From: Anarhynchus alexandrinus | Taxonomy: Eukaryota > Chordata > Aves > Charadriiformes > Charadriidae | Length of the DNA: 64,000 nucleotides | Direction of reading: 5' to 3' | NCBI GenBank assembly: GCA_008711295.1 | Contig: VUYV01000046.1 | Location: 4,355,569-4,419,568, forward strand | Shown: positions 24,374-35,372 of the stretch, piece after piece | How positions within the stretch are numbered: position 1 is the first letter of the stretch | How the letters are laid out: each line of letters opens with the position of its first letter | The notes under the pieces: model-generated | Database searches by the model: none | Told to the model about the DNA's origin: nothing | The model's input: the letters and a program-made list of their open reading frames with translations, nothing else | Program-made: the position numbers and the translations under genes

Positions 24374-24957
24374 TGTCATGATTTAACCCCAGTTGGCAAC
24401 TCAGCCCCACACAGCTGCTTGCTCGCTCCCCCCCAGGTGGGATTAGGGAGAGAATCAGAAAAGTCAGAAAACTCATGGGTTGAGATAAAGACAGTTCAAT
24501 AGGTAAAGCAAAAGTCACACAAACAAGCAATGCAAAATAAAGAATTAATTCACTGCTTCCCATCGGTGGGCAGGTGTTCAGCCATCTCCAGGAAAGCAGG
24601 GCTCCATCACACGTAACCATTACTTGGGAAGACAAATATCATCACTACAAATGTCTCCCCCTTCCTTTTTCTTCCCCCAGCTTTATATGCTGATCGTGAC
24701 GTCATATGGTATGGAATATCCCTTTGGTCAGTTGGGATCAGCTGTCCCAGCTGTGTCTCCTCCCAACTTCTCGTGCTCCCCCAGCCTACTCGCTCGTGGG
24801 GCAGTATGAGAAAACACCTTGATGCTGTGTAAGCGCTGCTCAGCAATAACTAAAACATCCCTGTGTCGTCAACACTGTTTCTAGCACAAAACCAAACCAC
24901 AGCACCATACTAGATACTATGAAGAAAATTAACTCTACCCCAGCTAAAACCGGCACA
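24374..24957 (-). mobile_element. Solo LTR, avian ERVL-like
   Basis: Read on the minus strand the LTR begins TGTGCCGGTTTTAGCTGGGG with 'agagttaatttt', and ends GGGGTTAAATCATGACA. It holds a perfect CRE (24697-24704), a TATA-like CATATAAAG (24681-24689), a degraded polyadenylation signal (ATTGAA, about 24494-24499) and the U5 block that reads 'gggaggggagcaag'-like on this strand. Flanks are ctagc and gtagc, a 5-bp target duplication with one substitution. It is the same family as the LTR at 15344 but lacks the triplet microsatellite. No internal viral sequence remains. Confidence 0.9.
24681..24704 (-). promoter_or_regulatory. LTR core promoter with perfect CRE
   Basis: On the minus strand the palindrome TGACGTCA (24697-24704) is followed 7 bases downstream by CATATAAAG (24681-24689). 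TGACGTCA is the consensus binding site of CREB/ATF factors. The site is intact here and one base off in the sister LTR. Confidence 0.6.
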
Positions 24958-26079
24958 GTAGCTCAGATGACTGAAATTTGGAGGGTATAAACTGTGCCCC
25001 ACAGTGCCTGAGTGAGCTGGTAAAAGAAATAGAGGTATTTTCCTTTGGATGGTTTTCATCAACACTTTAAGCAATTTCTTTGTTCAAATCTACAAAAAAA
25101 ATAAAATAAATTACTTGTAATAAACTACTAGTTTCCTGATGAAAATAGAATGCTTTTGAGAAAAGCAGACACTTTCTGCAGACATTTTTTATTCGTCTCC
25201 AAACCAAAGCATCCACGAATGCAACCCATAATGTATTTATAGAAATATTTGTGAGGATTAGAATCTAATCCTCCCATTCATTTGAGATAGTTCTATAATA
25301 TGAAATTTAAAACTGATGAAACAGCAAGTTTTTGCATGAATGGGGAGTTTGTCTAACTTCGGTTTCTGTAAATTTAGTTGACTGTGTATCTTCTGCTGAG
25401 TGAAAAACTCTCCTGGAAATGGTAACAACTTGTGACTGAATGGCATATTCATCTGCTGTCCAGGACCACGTAGAATTCCCGTGATAAAGGAATCTGGAGG
25501 AATTGGCAGGTTTGACGAAAACTTCTTGCACTGAGCACAGACGGAAACAGACTATTGGTCAAAACAGACCATTGATCTGATTTGTACTTGGACTGTCAAA
25601 TGAATCAATGTCTGCAGGAGATACAATAGAAGAGGAATAATTGCCCTTCTGGGCAACTGAGGAAGCACAGTTGGAGCCTGGGAAAACAGGGCAATGCATA
25701 GATGTAATCCCAACACTGGTCATGGAGTACATTAAATTGATACTTGACGAAGCCTCTGTGGATAGGATGTCGAGGGGAATGTGGACAAAAAAGCCCAGCA
25801 ATAAGGAAACTAGAGTTTGTACATCTGTGAATAATGAACGACATCCACCTTTCCAGGACTAGGTGTATCTGAGATCATCTCCATTTGGTTTGTTTTGCCC
25901 AAGTACCTGGCTGAAGGACCTGGTTTCACATCAAGCAGTCCTACAGCTTTCTACGAGCAGCAGCTCATATCCATGCATGTAGTGTCTTCTCCCTTTTCTT
26001 TCTGCATGCTGTAGAGAAAAATGCGTACACACCTGTACAGCAGTGAGAAAGGCACTTCTTCGTGTAACAGTCAGGACAC
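24958..26079. other. Unique spacer between LTR and CR1 interior
   Basis: No gene or repeat is recognised. Open frames up to 80 codons (for example 25559-25801 on the minus strand) show no known motif. Confidence 0.5.
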
Positions 26080-26395
26080 AGAGAGGTCACATTGCTGGGT
26101 CATGTTCAACTTGGCATCCACCAGGACCCACAGCTCCTTTTCTGCCAAGCTGCTTTCCAGTTCAGAGACTCTCAGCCTATATTGGTTCATGGCGTTGTTC
26201 TTCTTCAGGTGAAGGACTTTGCACTTGTTGAACTTCATGAAGTTTCTGTTCAGCTATTTCTCCAGCCTGTTGAGGTCCCTCTGAATGGCAGCACAACCCT
26301 CTGACATATCAGCCACTCCTCCCAGGTTGTGCCATCTGCAAACTTGCTGAGGGTGTTGTCTGTCCCATCACCTACATCAATGAAGATATTAATCT
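26080..26395 (-). mobile_element. CR1 LINE interior fragment
   Basis: In antisense order the block corresponds to the stretch from 'NMSQQC' (gctgggtcatgttcaac) through 'LKEKLGVL', the Lys/His-rich part, 'FNEVQ' (gttgaacttcatgaa), 'RDLNRLEK' and the RT box region (catctgcaaacttgctgaggg). Both ends of the element, including the 3' tail, are missing, so this is a deletion remnant rather than an ordinary 5'-truncated insertion. Frames are broken. Confidence 0.85.
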
Positions 26396-29300
26396 CTCAT
26401 CTCCTGTGGAAAGTGTTGGTTCTGACTTGGTATCCTAAATTGCAGCTGCTCAGCAACTTTCAGACAAAATGCCTTTATATCAAAACCACAAATTTTGGGA
26501 ACTGCACTGGTTTCAGTGGAAGTTATTTTTTTAAAAAAAAGAAGTCCAGGACAAGATTTGTTAGAAATTAATCAGAGAATAGAAATTATTCCTATGCTTA
26601 CAACATTGTTCTAGAATATTCCTATCAGGAGAAATTCCTTTACCTACACTGAATCAGGCAGACCAGACTTCAATGCGGTTCCCCCTGGTGTTAGCCAAAT
26701 ACCTTGTCTTCTGACAGTTCCTGAAGACCTCTCCTTCCTTCAGAAAACTTTAAAAGATTGCAACTCTGGCCTATAAACCATTTTCTTTCTTAGCGTTGAC
26801 ACAGACAGGCAGGTGCAATTGCATCTAGACTCCAGACCATGTGAGCTCTTAAGTAAATTCATATTCACCCAGCGACAGCCCTCACACTCATTTATATCTG
26901 GTGCGGGCTGAACCAGCTGACTCAGACAAGAATTTATCCCTAACTTTTACCTAAATATCCTCACAGAAAACATCTTTCCTTTCTTACTTATGAGCCAATT
27001 CCCATTAAAATGCTACATTGGTCTTTATAAAATAATAACAAAATAGAAATAAATTTGGGGAAGGATGGCATGACACCACATCTGACAGAGCCATGAATCA
27101 CACTGCTCAGATGAATGGTTATCCAAAGCCATTAAAAGTGCTTCCACACTTCAGCACAATGCATTGTTTAAGAGGAGTCATACTGGGCTGGAATCTGCTC
27201 TCTGTTTCGCCAATCTCATAATGAGCTTTAGCAGGAGTTGCTCTTGATTTATGTTGGATCCTGGTCAGACTGGGAACTTTTTCTGTCTCTCCATAGTGTT
27301 AGAATCATCTCATAAATAACTTCAACACCCAAAACTACAGCAGAGGAGGATCCAAGAACAGTTACTGCAGTAAAACTCTAAAATGCAAAGTTACCCAAGT
27401 TACACTGACAGTTATTTTTTAAAGTATACTCTTGAAATAACCAAAAGCCATGATTTTTCCCCTATAAAAAGCAGTCTGGGAAAAAAAAAAACAACTGGTG
27501 CTTAAAATAGTTCTTTGGGTTTCTTTTAGATTCAGAAATCACTCATAAAACCTCAGGATCCAGTGAGATATAACTATATCTGTCATAGACCTGCAGGCAC
27601 ATAAACTTCAAATTGACAGGGATAATGTTAGAGTTAAATCTCCTTGGGGCTTTATTATTCACAGCAAAAATCTGATTTGAGACAATAATCAGGCACTTGA
27701 AATGCAATATTTTATCAGGTGATTGATTTTTAAATGGAAATTTGGCCAATCTTGTTTCTTTGAAGCAGAAAACACTTAAAGAAGAGTTTCAATGTGTATA
27801 TGCAACACTGGTGGAACTCACAATAAAATTAGAAAGAACAGCTGGCATGAGGAGGTAATTTACTTGACCAGATTCTTCATTCATCATGTTGAATAGTGTT
27901 GTGTAACTGAGGATTTGGGCTCTTTCTAAATCCATCAACACCATATATTTCAGCCATAAACTAAACAACTTTGTAACAAGTACTGACACACATAATGCTG
28001 CTTTAAATTACTTCCGAAGCAACTTAGGTTTAGAAAGACTCGCTAAGAAGCAATCGAATAACAGACTAACAGCACAGTTGCTCGGACTGGGGGACAATTC
28101 TCCCTATACTTTAATGTGTTGTGAGTTCATGAAATATAATGCTACTGCTGCACTTATAGAAGCAATAGTCTTAAGTGACAGAGGAAGCGAGGACATTATC
28201 AAGGGTCAAAATGGGACTTTAGAGATGCTGGGAATAAAAAAAACCACCGTGTAATATGAAGAGTCTTATTTCTATCCTGTTTCACAGCTGTTGTAAAGAC
28301 TACTCTGCATCCTTAAGGCATACTGAAATACACAGGTCTGTTTCGATCACTGTGCTCCATAAAGAAAATACAAACCACAGAAATAGATCTTTTCTTAGAG
28401 GATAGAGCGTGCTACATACATAGAAGTGAGTTCAGGCTCAGAAGCAGACAGTACTTATTGGAAATATTTCTTATTTTGAAAGATTTTCCGTCCACTTGCA
28501 CAAAAGTTAATGAAATGTAAGAAATAGATAAAACCATTCCAATGAGAAGAAAATGGGATGCTTACGTACCCTGCAGGTATATGGAGTATCTGGGTCTAAA
28601 GACCAATGGTGGAATATGAAATGAGTGGGGCCGATGCAGTAAAGGCTTATGGGAATCCAGAAGATTTCAGGAATCCATCACGCAGAGATCATTAGCCATG
28701 CTGTGTCATCTGAAGCAGACAGCTTTATTGCTCTTCTTTAGCTAAATTAACAAGTTACAGTGTTATCTCTTTTTAAATAGGTTGAGTGCCCTTTGGGAGG
28801 GATTATAACCAGATCTGGTTAATTGAGGTTTAGTTTATCTGAACCTCTGGATACAAATAGTCTTGTGAGGAAGACACCCTGCAGCACAGCGTATAGCCTT
28901 GAGTTCCTATTCGTCATCTGAATAAAAATGAGAGACAGAATTGAGTATAAATTTTACAGTCTTGGCCTGAAGTTTGAGCAAGGGTGTCATGGTGTGGGAT
29001 GTTCCTTGCAGAAGAGCCTGCCTCTCTATTCAGCCTGGCAAATAAAACCTGATCTAAAAAGCTGTACTCTTAACCTTGGATCATGTTGAAAATTCTGTGG
29101 TATTTTTTTTTCTAGTCAAAGTAATTTTCAGAAACTAGGATGAACTGGGATGCTCTGAAAAAGGAACACGGCTAGATGATGCCCGAATCAGAAACCAGAA
29201 GCTGTTTGGTATGTAAAAATGTTCATCTCTTCACCATTTTGCTTATAGAATTGAAAGGAATAACTGGAGTTGAGAAAGGGTTGGAAAACTTTAATGAACT

Positions 29301-31194
29301 GCACTGGAAATTAGCAGGAGTTTAGAGTCTTAGGTTGTGTGATTTAGTCAGATCACTCTTTTCTGAGGTCAGCTGTTGGCTTTTCAGCTTCTGCACTACT
29401 CTGACTTCTTCTGGGCTTCTTGTACTGCAAAGATGGTGAGTTAATCAGCAGGTTTCCTGGTTAGCCAAACATGAGTTTCTCAAACCCTCTCATGTTAGAA
29501 AAGAGTTCCTGGGCTTTAGGTGCCTAAGTAATTAGTAAATTCCAGTGAGATGTGTTAATTTTTAAGCATCCTCTTCATTATCATCGTCCATCATCATCTG
29601 AATCTTACTGTCTCCTGTCAAAGTTTGCTTGACTGTACAATGAGCAATGACTCCACAGTCCTTCTGTCCTTCACAATGTGATTTCTCAAAAAAGTGAATC
29701 ACAGATGGAGGCACCTGTATCATCCAGAGGGAGGCAGTCCTCCACATGTTAAGGGAGATTTGGGTCCCCACAAGTAGTATCCAAGTTCAGGACAAGCCTG
29801 TAACTCCCCTTAGGAAAGGGACCCAAGCTATGAACGCCCATGTGGGCTCTATCTCTTCACTTGTGAATTGGGGGGTTTAGAAATCTGACTGCAAAGTATC
29901 TGAAACTCATTTAGCCCCCATGGTATATCTGGTAAATCTAGACTATTCTTGTGCAACATTTATTTTCGTTCTTCTTTTTTTTTTTCTTTTTCTTTTCTTT
30001 TGTTCTTCTGTTACAGTTACCTGCTGGTTCTGTAGCCCTTGGTATTCATGTTTTTATACCAAACTCTGAAATTAGGAGAACTAGAAAGATTTAGAAATCG
30101 AGCTTTGAAAAATAACAACATACAACCACTAATCACAGTAATAAATTAAATGATGGCTTGCTTACTGAATAGGAAGAAAGATGACTGTATGTGTGGCATC
30201 ACCAGTGAGATCAATGTCTTACAAAACATTAAAGATGATTCACCACTTTCCCAAGAATACACATTTGTCAGAAAGGAGTATTTTGCCAAATACAACTTTT
30301 CCATGACTCTTATTTGGACTTTTTATAAAATCTATGTAAGAAAACTTGGAGTTTCAAAAAGTGTTTTTTTAGTCCCCAGTTACAGATTTCGAGCACACAA
30401 ACAAATGTAGCAATGCTTCCTGATGAAAGGTCTGTGTATATGTACTTTCACAATCTTGCATATCTTTTTTTTTTTTCTATGGGAAAAATAAGGAAAGAAA
30501 TAGGGAAGAGCATGAGGAAAGTACACTGCTTTTCAATATTTTATTAATTATTCCTGAAAAACATTTTGAAAGATGTATTTTCCAGTGAAAGTAATATTTG
30601 CAGTCTTCTCTAGAATGCAACACACAGTTATTAACATAGGCTCATTGTTCAACCTTGTTCCACACAAATTTTGATACATTGGAGAATAACCTGGTTTACT
30701 AACTTGATTTTCACATTCATTTATACCTGTGGGATTAACTTATGATGGTGTAGACAGGATTTGTACCAGAGCAGGAATAGGATGTGAACCACTTTTCTTC
30801 TGCCTACTTCTCTCATTCACAGAGAAGAAAAGAGCATTTAGTGTTAATTAATTGGAACAATTTTCTTAGAAATTTATAAGGTGGCCAGTGAGACTGTTTT
30901 TGGCTCCCTATAGATTGTGAGCTATCATTTTGTTTCCAGGAGTTTATGACTAGGAGCAATCTTTAGATTGTTCAATCTGAGTAATTAAACCACAACTCAC
31001 TAACTCCAGAGAATATCTTCAGGGTAGTTATACTGGAGTGTTTCAGCCCTTCAGTTACTAAAAGGTGAACATGGAAGGTACTTACAGAATAACCACCACC
31101 ACCAGCATCAGAAGCTGCTGCAGGCGGTTGCAGCTGGGATATTCCCACATAGTCCCAGCAAGCAAACTGGACCCATATCTGCAGCGAAACATGA
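26396..31194. other. 4.8 kb of unique DNA
   Basis: No exon or named repeat is seen. A polypyrimidine tract lies at about 29968-30009 (T-rich with interspersed C) and a T run near 30467-30477. Open frames stay below 90 codons. Confidence 0.5.
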
Positions 31195-31196
31195 CC

Positions 31197-31982
31197 TGGG
31201 GACCTGTACCGTTCAATATCTTTGTCGGCGACATGGACAGTGGGGTCGAGTGCACCCTCAGCAAGTTTTCCAATGATACCAAGCTGTTTGGCGAGGTAGA
31301 CATGCTGGAGGGGAGAGATGCCATCCAGAGCGACCTGGACACGCTGGAGAGGTGGGCCCAAGCCACCCTCATGCAGTTCAACAAGGCCAAGTGCAAGGTC
31401 TTACATCTGGGTCGGGGCAATCCCAAGCACAAATACAGGCTGGGCGGGGAATGGCTGGAGAGCAGCCCTGAGGAGAAGGACCTGGGTGTGCTGATTGACG
31501 AGAAGCTCAACGTGAGCCAGCAATGTGCGATCGCAGCCCAGAAGGCCAACCGTATCCTGGGCTGCATCAAAAGAAGTGTGGCCAGCAGGGCGAGGGAGGT
31601 GATTCTGCCCCTCTACTCCACTCTCGTGAGACCCCACCTGGAGTACTGCATCCAGCTCTGGAGTCCCCAACATAAGAAGGACATGGACCTGCTGAAGCGT
31701 GTCCAGAGGAGGGCCACGAGGATGATCCGAGGGCTGGAGCACCTCTCCTATGAGGAGAGGCTGAGAGAGTTGGGGTTGTTCAGCCTGCAGAAGAGAAGGC
31801 TCCAGGGAAATCTTCTTGTGGCCTTCCAGTCCCTAAAGGGGGCCTACAGGAGAGCTGGGGAAGGACTTTTTACTAGGGCATGTAGTGATAGGACAAGGGG
31901 GAATGGCTTCAAACTGGAAGAGGGCAGGTTTAGATTGAACATTAGGAAGAAGTTTTTCACTTTGAGGCTTGTGAGGCACTGA
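31197..31982 (+). pseudogene. CR1 ORF2 C-terminal fragment with a damaged catalytic box
   Basis: The frame is open into the CR1 part from unrelated upstream sequence starting at 31065, giving a 305-codon frame whose first 44 residues are not CR1. The catalytic FADD is replaced by FSND (residues 68-71), so one essential aspartate is gone. The C-terminal RHWNRLP is interrupted because TGG became TGA (stop at 31980-31982). The rest ([51 protein letters not shown]) matches its sister. A translated product would be an inactive RT piece. Confidence 0.9.
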
Positions 31983-32165
31983 AACAGGTTGCCCAGACAA
32001 GCTGGAGATGCCCCATCCCTGGAGGTGTTCAAGGCCAGGCTGGACGTGGCCTTGGGCAACCTGGTGTAGCGGGAGGTGTCCCTGCCTATGGCAGGGGGGT
32101 TGGAACTCGATGATCTTCAAGGTCCTTTCCAACCTAAACCATTTTGTGATTCTATGATTCTATGA
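31197..32165 (+). mobile_element. Young CR1 LINE, 1.0-kb 3' part
   Basis: Homology begins at 'gggacctgtaccgttc' (RT region just after motif B) and runs to the tail 'gtgattctatgattctatga' at 32165. It is the sister of the copy at 5650-6650, truncated about 45 bases further in. The sequence upstream of 31195 that is open in the same frame (with a codon run of ACC) is not CR1. Confidence 0.95.
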
Positions 32166-32337
32166 AAATGCTTTGAATCCCATCCAGTCGGAACTGTGTA
32201 ATTTTTCCTGATACAAAATCTGCTGATAAGAGTCTGAAGCATTCAGTTGGGTATCTGAGAGGATGACTAACTAATCTGACAGTGCTCTGACTTACTGGAA
32301 CCCTCGCCCTTCTTTTGCCTTTCCCAGCTCCCATGGG

Positions 32338-32367
32338 AGCTAAAAGATCACCAGCTAAAAGATCACA
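32338..32367 (+). repeat. 15-bp tandem duplication
   Basis: AGCTAAAAGATCACC is followed directly by AGCTAAAAGATCACA, differing only in the last base. Confidence 0.85.
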
Positions 32368-32550
32368 CTTCTTTGACACTAGGTTTATTTCCCCTCCCAC
32401 TTTGTCAATGACAGCTGTGATCATTCATAGCAATGGCAATGTCTCAAAAAACTCACACTTAAGCCACAGCTCCCAAGGGACAAAGCTGAATGCAATAGCA
32501 AGGAGACATGAGAACACCCAGTGAGCAGCCAACACAGAGTCATCCCAGCT

Positions 32551-32602
32551 GATCCCAACATGTCCTGTACTGATCCCAAAGTGTCTTGTACTGTTCCCAA
32601 CA
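32551..32602 (+). repeat. 21-bp tandem repeat, about 2.5 units
   Basis: Two full units begin GATCCCAACATG and GATCCCAAAGTG and end TGTACT; a partial third begins GTTCCCAACA. Period 21 bases, three internal differences between the full units. Confidence 0.8.
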
Positions 32603-33689
32603 CTGGGCACATTCCTGGGACTCAGATGATGACTGCAGCAATAAATATTCCAGAGGAAAGGCAACCTCATTAAAACAAGTGAATCAAATGTGTGTGTGGG
32701 GGTTAAGTCAATGGAGTAATACAGGGAAAAGTCTGGCATGGTACCAAGCGAGAGGGCTGCATCTTCTAAAAAACTCAGGCCCTGCAGTAATAAATTCAGC
32801 TACACTTTCTGAGTTCTTGTTTTACCACAGCCCAGTCCCTCATCACTGATGTAGCGTTTCCCTTTGCAAAACAGGCTTGCGAGTAAGTTAGAGGTTCATG
32901 CAGTGATGCTTAGGGGTGCATACCAGATGCAAACTGAGTCCTCACCATAATGATCAAATAATTATCTGCAATATACATCCTGCCTTCATTTCACTTCCAG
33001 CTATAGAATTGAACTTTCACCTCACAAAATCAGAACATCTGGACTTGCCTTCAAATTTTATTTCATCCCTTAAAGACAACAGATCTTCGTAAATTGTTTG
33101 GATTCACATCTTCAAACACCTCCAAAATATTTTATTTCCACCGAGCAGGCTGGGTTATGTTCCTTCAGATCAGTGTTGATGCCTCTTATTCGGGTGTGTT
33201 GCATTCTTCCCTCCCTAAAACTACGCTAAGAACTCTCTGTGTTATAGCTTCTGTTTACTGGATGCATCAGGCAACTGGGAAATTAGAATATTCTGGTTTT
33301 CCCTTTTTCTTTATGGTGTGTAATCACCCCAAATAGCATGAAAGAAATTGATACAATAGGCTGGCAGAATAAATCAACCAATCTCTGCTTAATCGTTTGC
33401 TCTGTGAATGGCAAATAGATCATTCAGTTCTTTCAGTTTAAGTCAAGTCCATGAGCACACCGTAAGAATGACTGCTGTGATCTGGTAGTCATCTCCACCC
33501 TGCCTTCATGACAGTACTCATTCCCATACCTGCATGTGACTGCATCTCCAGAAGAGGTAAACCTGGAAAGAAGGAGAAAGCCGAACAGTTGATTTGTGTT
33601 TAAAGATGTGTTATAAGGAATAAAAGAGTACTTGGTGAAGCACAAATTCAATTCTTTGCTATTGCAAAGTAATAACATACCATATAGCA

Positions 33690-34402
33690 AGACACATGGA
33701 GGACAGGGAGGTGATTCAAGACAGCCAGGGGCTGTCCCTTCACCAGGGGCAAGTCCTGCCTGACCAACCTTGTGGCCTTCTATGATGGAGTGACTACATC
33801 AATGGAGAAGGGAAGAGCTATGGATGTTTTCTATCTGGGTTTCTGTTAGGACTTTGACACAATCCCCCACAATACCCTTCTCTCTAAATATGGATTTGAT
33901 AGGTGGACTGTTCAGTGGATGAGGAATTAGTTGGAAGGTTGTATCCAGAGGGTACCCTTGGAGCGGGTCCAGAGGAGAGCCACAAAAACAATCAGAGGGC
34001 TGGAGCACCTCTCCTCTGAGTACAGGCTGAGACAGTTAGGGTTATTCAGCCTGGAGAAGAGAAGGCTCTGGGGACACCTTGTTGTAGCCTTTCAGTACTT
34101 AAAGAGGATTATAAGAAATAAAACTTTTTAGCAGGGCCTGTTGCGTTAGGAGAAAGGGTAAGGGTTTTAAATTAAAAAAGGGAAGATTTAGACTAGATAT
34201 AAGGAAGACATTTTTTACAGTGAGGGTGGTGAAACACTGTCACAGATTGCCCAGAGAGGTAATAGGTGCACCATCCATGGAAATGCTCAAGGTCAGGTTG
34301 GAGCTGGCTCTGAGCAACGTGATCTAGGTGAAGATGTCCCTGCTCATTGCAGGGGGGTTGGACTAGATGACCTTTAAAGGTCCCTTCCAACCCAAGCTAT
34401 TC
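33690..34402 (+). mobile_element. CR1 LINE with an internal deletion of the RT catalytic region
   Basis: The left part (about 33690-33950) encodes the RT region before and around motif A ('ctgaccaaccttgtggccttctatga', then a damaged YLDF block reading YLGFC-stop). At about 33948-33957 the sequence jumps from the 'gttgtatccagagg' point directly to 'ttggagcgggtccagagg' ([10 protein letters not shown]). The motif B and FADD region, several hundred bases long in other copies, is absent. The right part runs through the C-terminus to the 3' end (aggtcccttccaaccc) and a microsatellite tail. Confidence 0.9.
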
Positions 34403-34410
34403 TATGATTC

Positions 34411-34455
34411 TATTCTATTCTATTCTATTCTATTCTATTCTATTCTATTCTATTC
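34411..34455 (+). repeat. (TATTC)9 microsatellite at the CR1 tail
   Basis: Nine perfect TATTC units directly follow the CR1 terminal ATTCTATGATTC. The pentamer is one deletion away from the CR1 tail unit, so the array most simply grew out of the LINE tail. Confidence 0.92.
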
Positions 34456-35100
34456 ATGGAAAGCACTGGACTGGTAGCCCTGGACAAGATGTTATTCTAT
34501 ACTCACAGGCAGACAACATTTTTTGGCAATATGACCCTTTAGACCATCTCAGCAATGACCTGGAAAGAGGTTAGAACACAGTCCCCAAATCCATTCAACC
34601 AACTAACTCTTCCACAGAGCTTGCCCACAAGGGTCCTAGGCAGGAGCTTTGGTGACGTGGACATTTGTGGAGGGACATTTTGGTGAGCCCTCAAACAACC
34701 TTATTCTCTTACCTGATTCAGCTCCCCAGTTGCCCTCTTATCTTATGGCCCTCATGAAATTTTCACTTTCTTGCTCTTTGTGTTGTTGAGAATAAAATAA
34801 AGATACAAAACCCCTTCAGCCTTTTGCTGCTTCACGTCTGCAGTGAAATAATTTCAATAAAAAAGTTTTTTCTTCAGGTTGACTCATCTGCCAGGGACTG
34901 AAATGAATTACATCACAAAACCAACTAGCTATCCTATTATAATTTGATCTTACTTGTTAGGTCATTGCAGTCTTACTGAAACCTTTATGAAGTATAAAAA
35001 AATTAATATATATATATCATGTTTGAAAATTGAGTAACTTGCATGATTATAAGGTTTTGTTGCTTGTTTCATTAACTGTTCAGATATTCTAGAAATTTCA
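34456..35100. other. Unique spacer
   Basis: No gene or repeat is recognised, apart from a short (TA)n run near 35006-35017. Confidence 0.5.
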
Positions 35101-35372
35101 CGGAATCACAGAATCACAGAATTTTCAGAGTTGGAAGGGACCTCTAGAGATCATCTAGTCCAACTCCCCTGCCAAAGCAGGATTGCCTAGAGCACATTAC
35201 TCAGGACTGCATCCAGGCGGGTCTTGAAAATCTCCAGAGAAGGGGACTCCACAACCTCCCTGGGCAGCCTGTGCCACTGCTCTGTCACCCTAACTGTAAA
35301 GAAGTTTCTCTGTGTATTTGAACGGAACTTCCTATGTTCCAACTTGTGCCCATTGCCCCTCGTCCTGTCAAG
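35101..35372 (-). mobile_element. Recent CR1 LINE 3' fragment
   Basis: The antisense 3' end with 'attttcagagttggaaggg' and the ORF2 C-terminus runs to 'cctcgtcctgtca', where homology stops. Positions 35111-35263 match 59731-59883 at 152 of 153 bases, so both copies are recent insertions of one subfamily, distinct from the 5.65/31.2-kb pair. Confidence 0.92.

Larger units (their letters stand above)
32166..33689. other. Unique spacer with two small tandem duplications
   Basis: No gene is recognised. It contains a 15-bp tandem pair (32338-32367) and a 21-bp tandem (32551-32602). Confidence 0.5.

Noticed and set aside
31082..31570. 162-codon minus-strand frame
   Set aside because: Antisense of the CR1 copy at 31.2 kb fused to unique sequence; no independent support.
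34411..34455. Short regular repeat that could be mistaken for a CRISPR-like array
   Set aside because: Perfect 5-base units without spacers; it is a microsatellite on a LINE tail.
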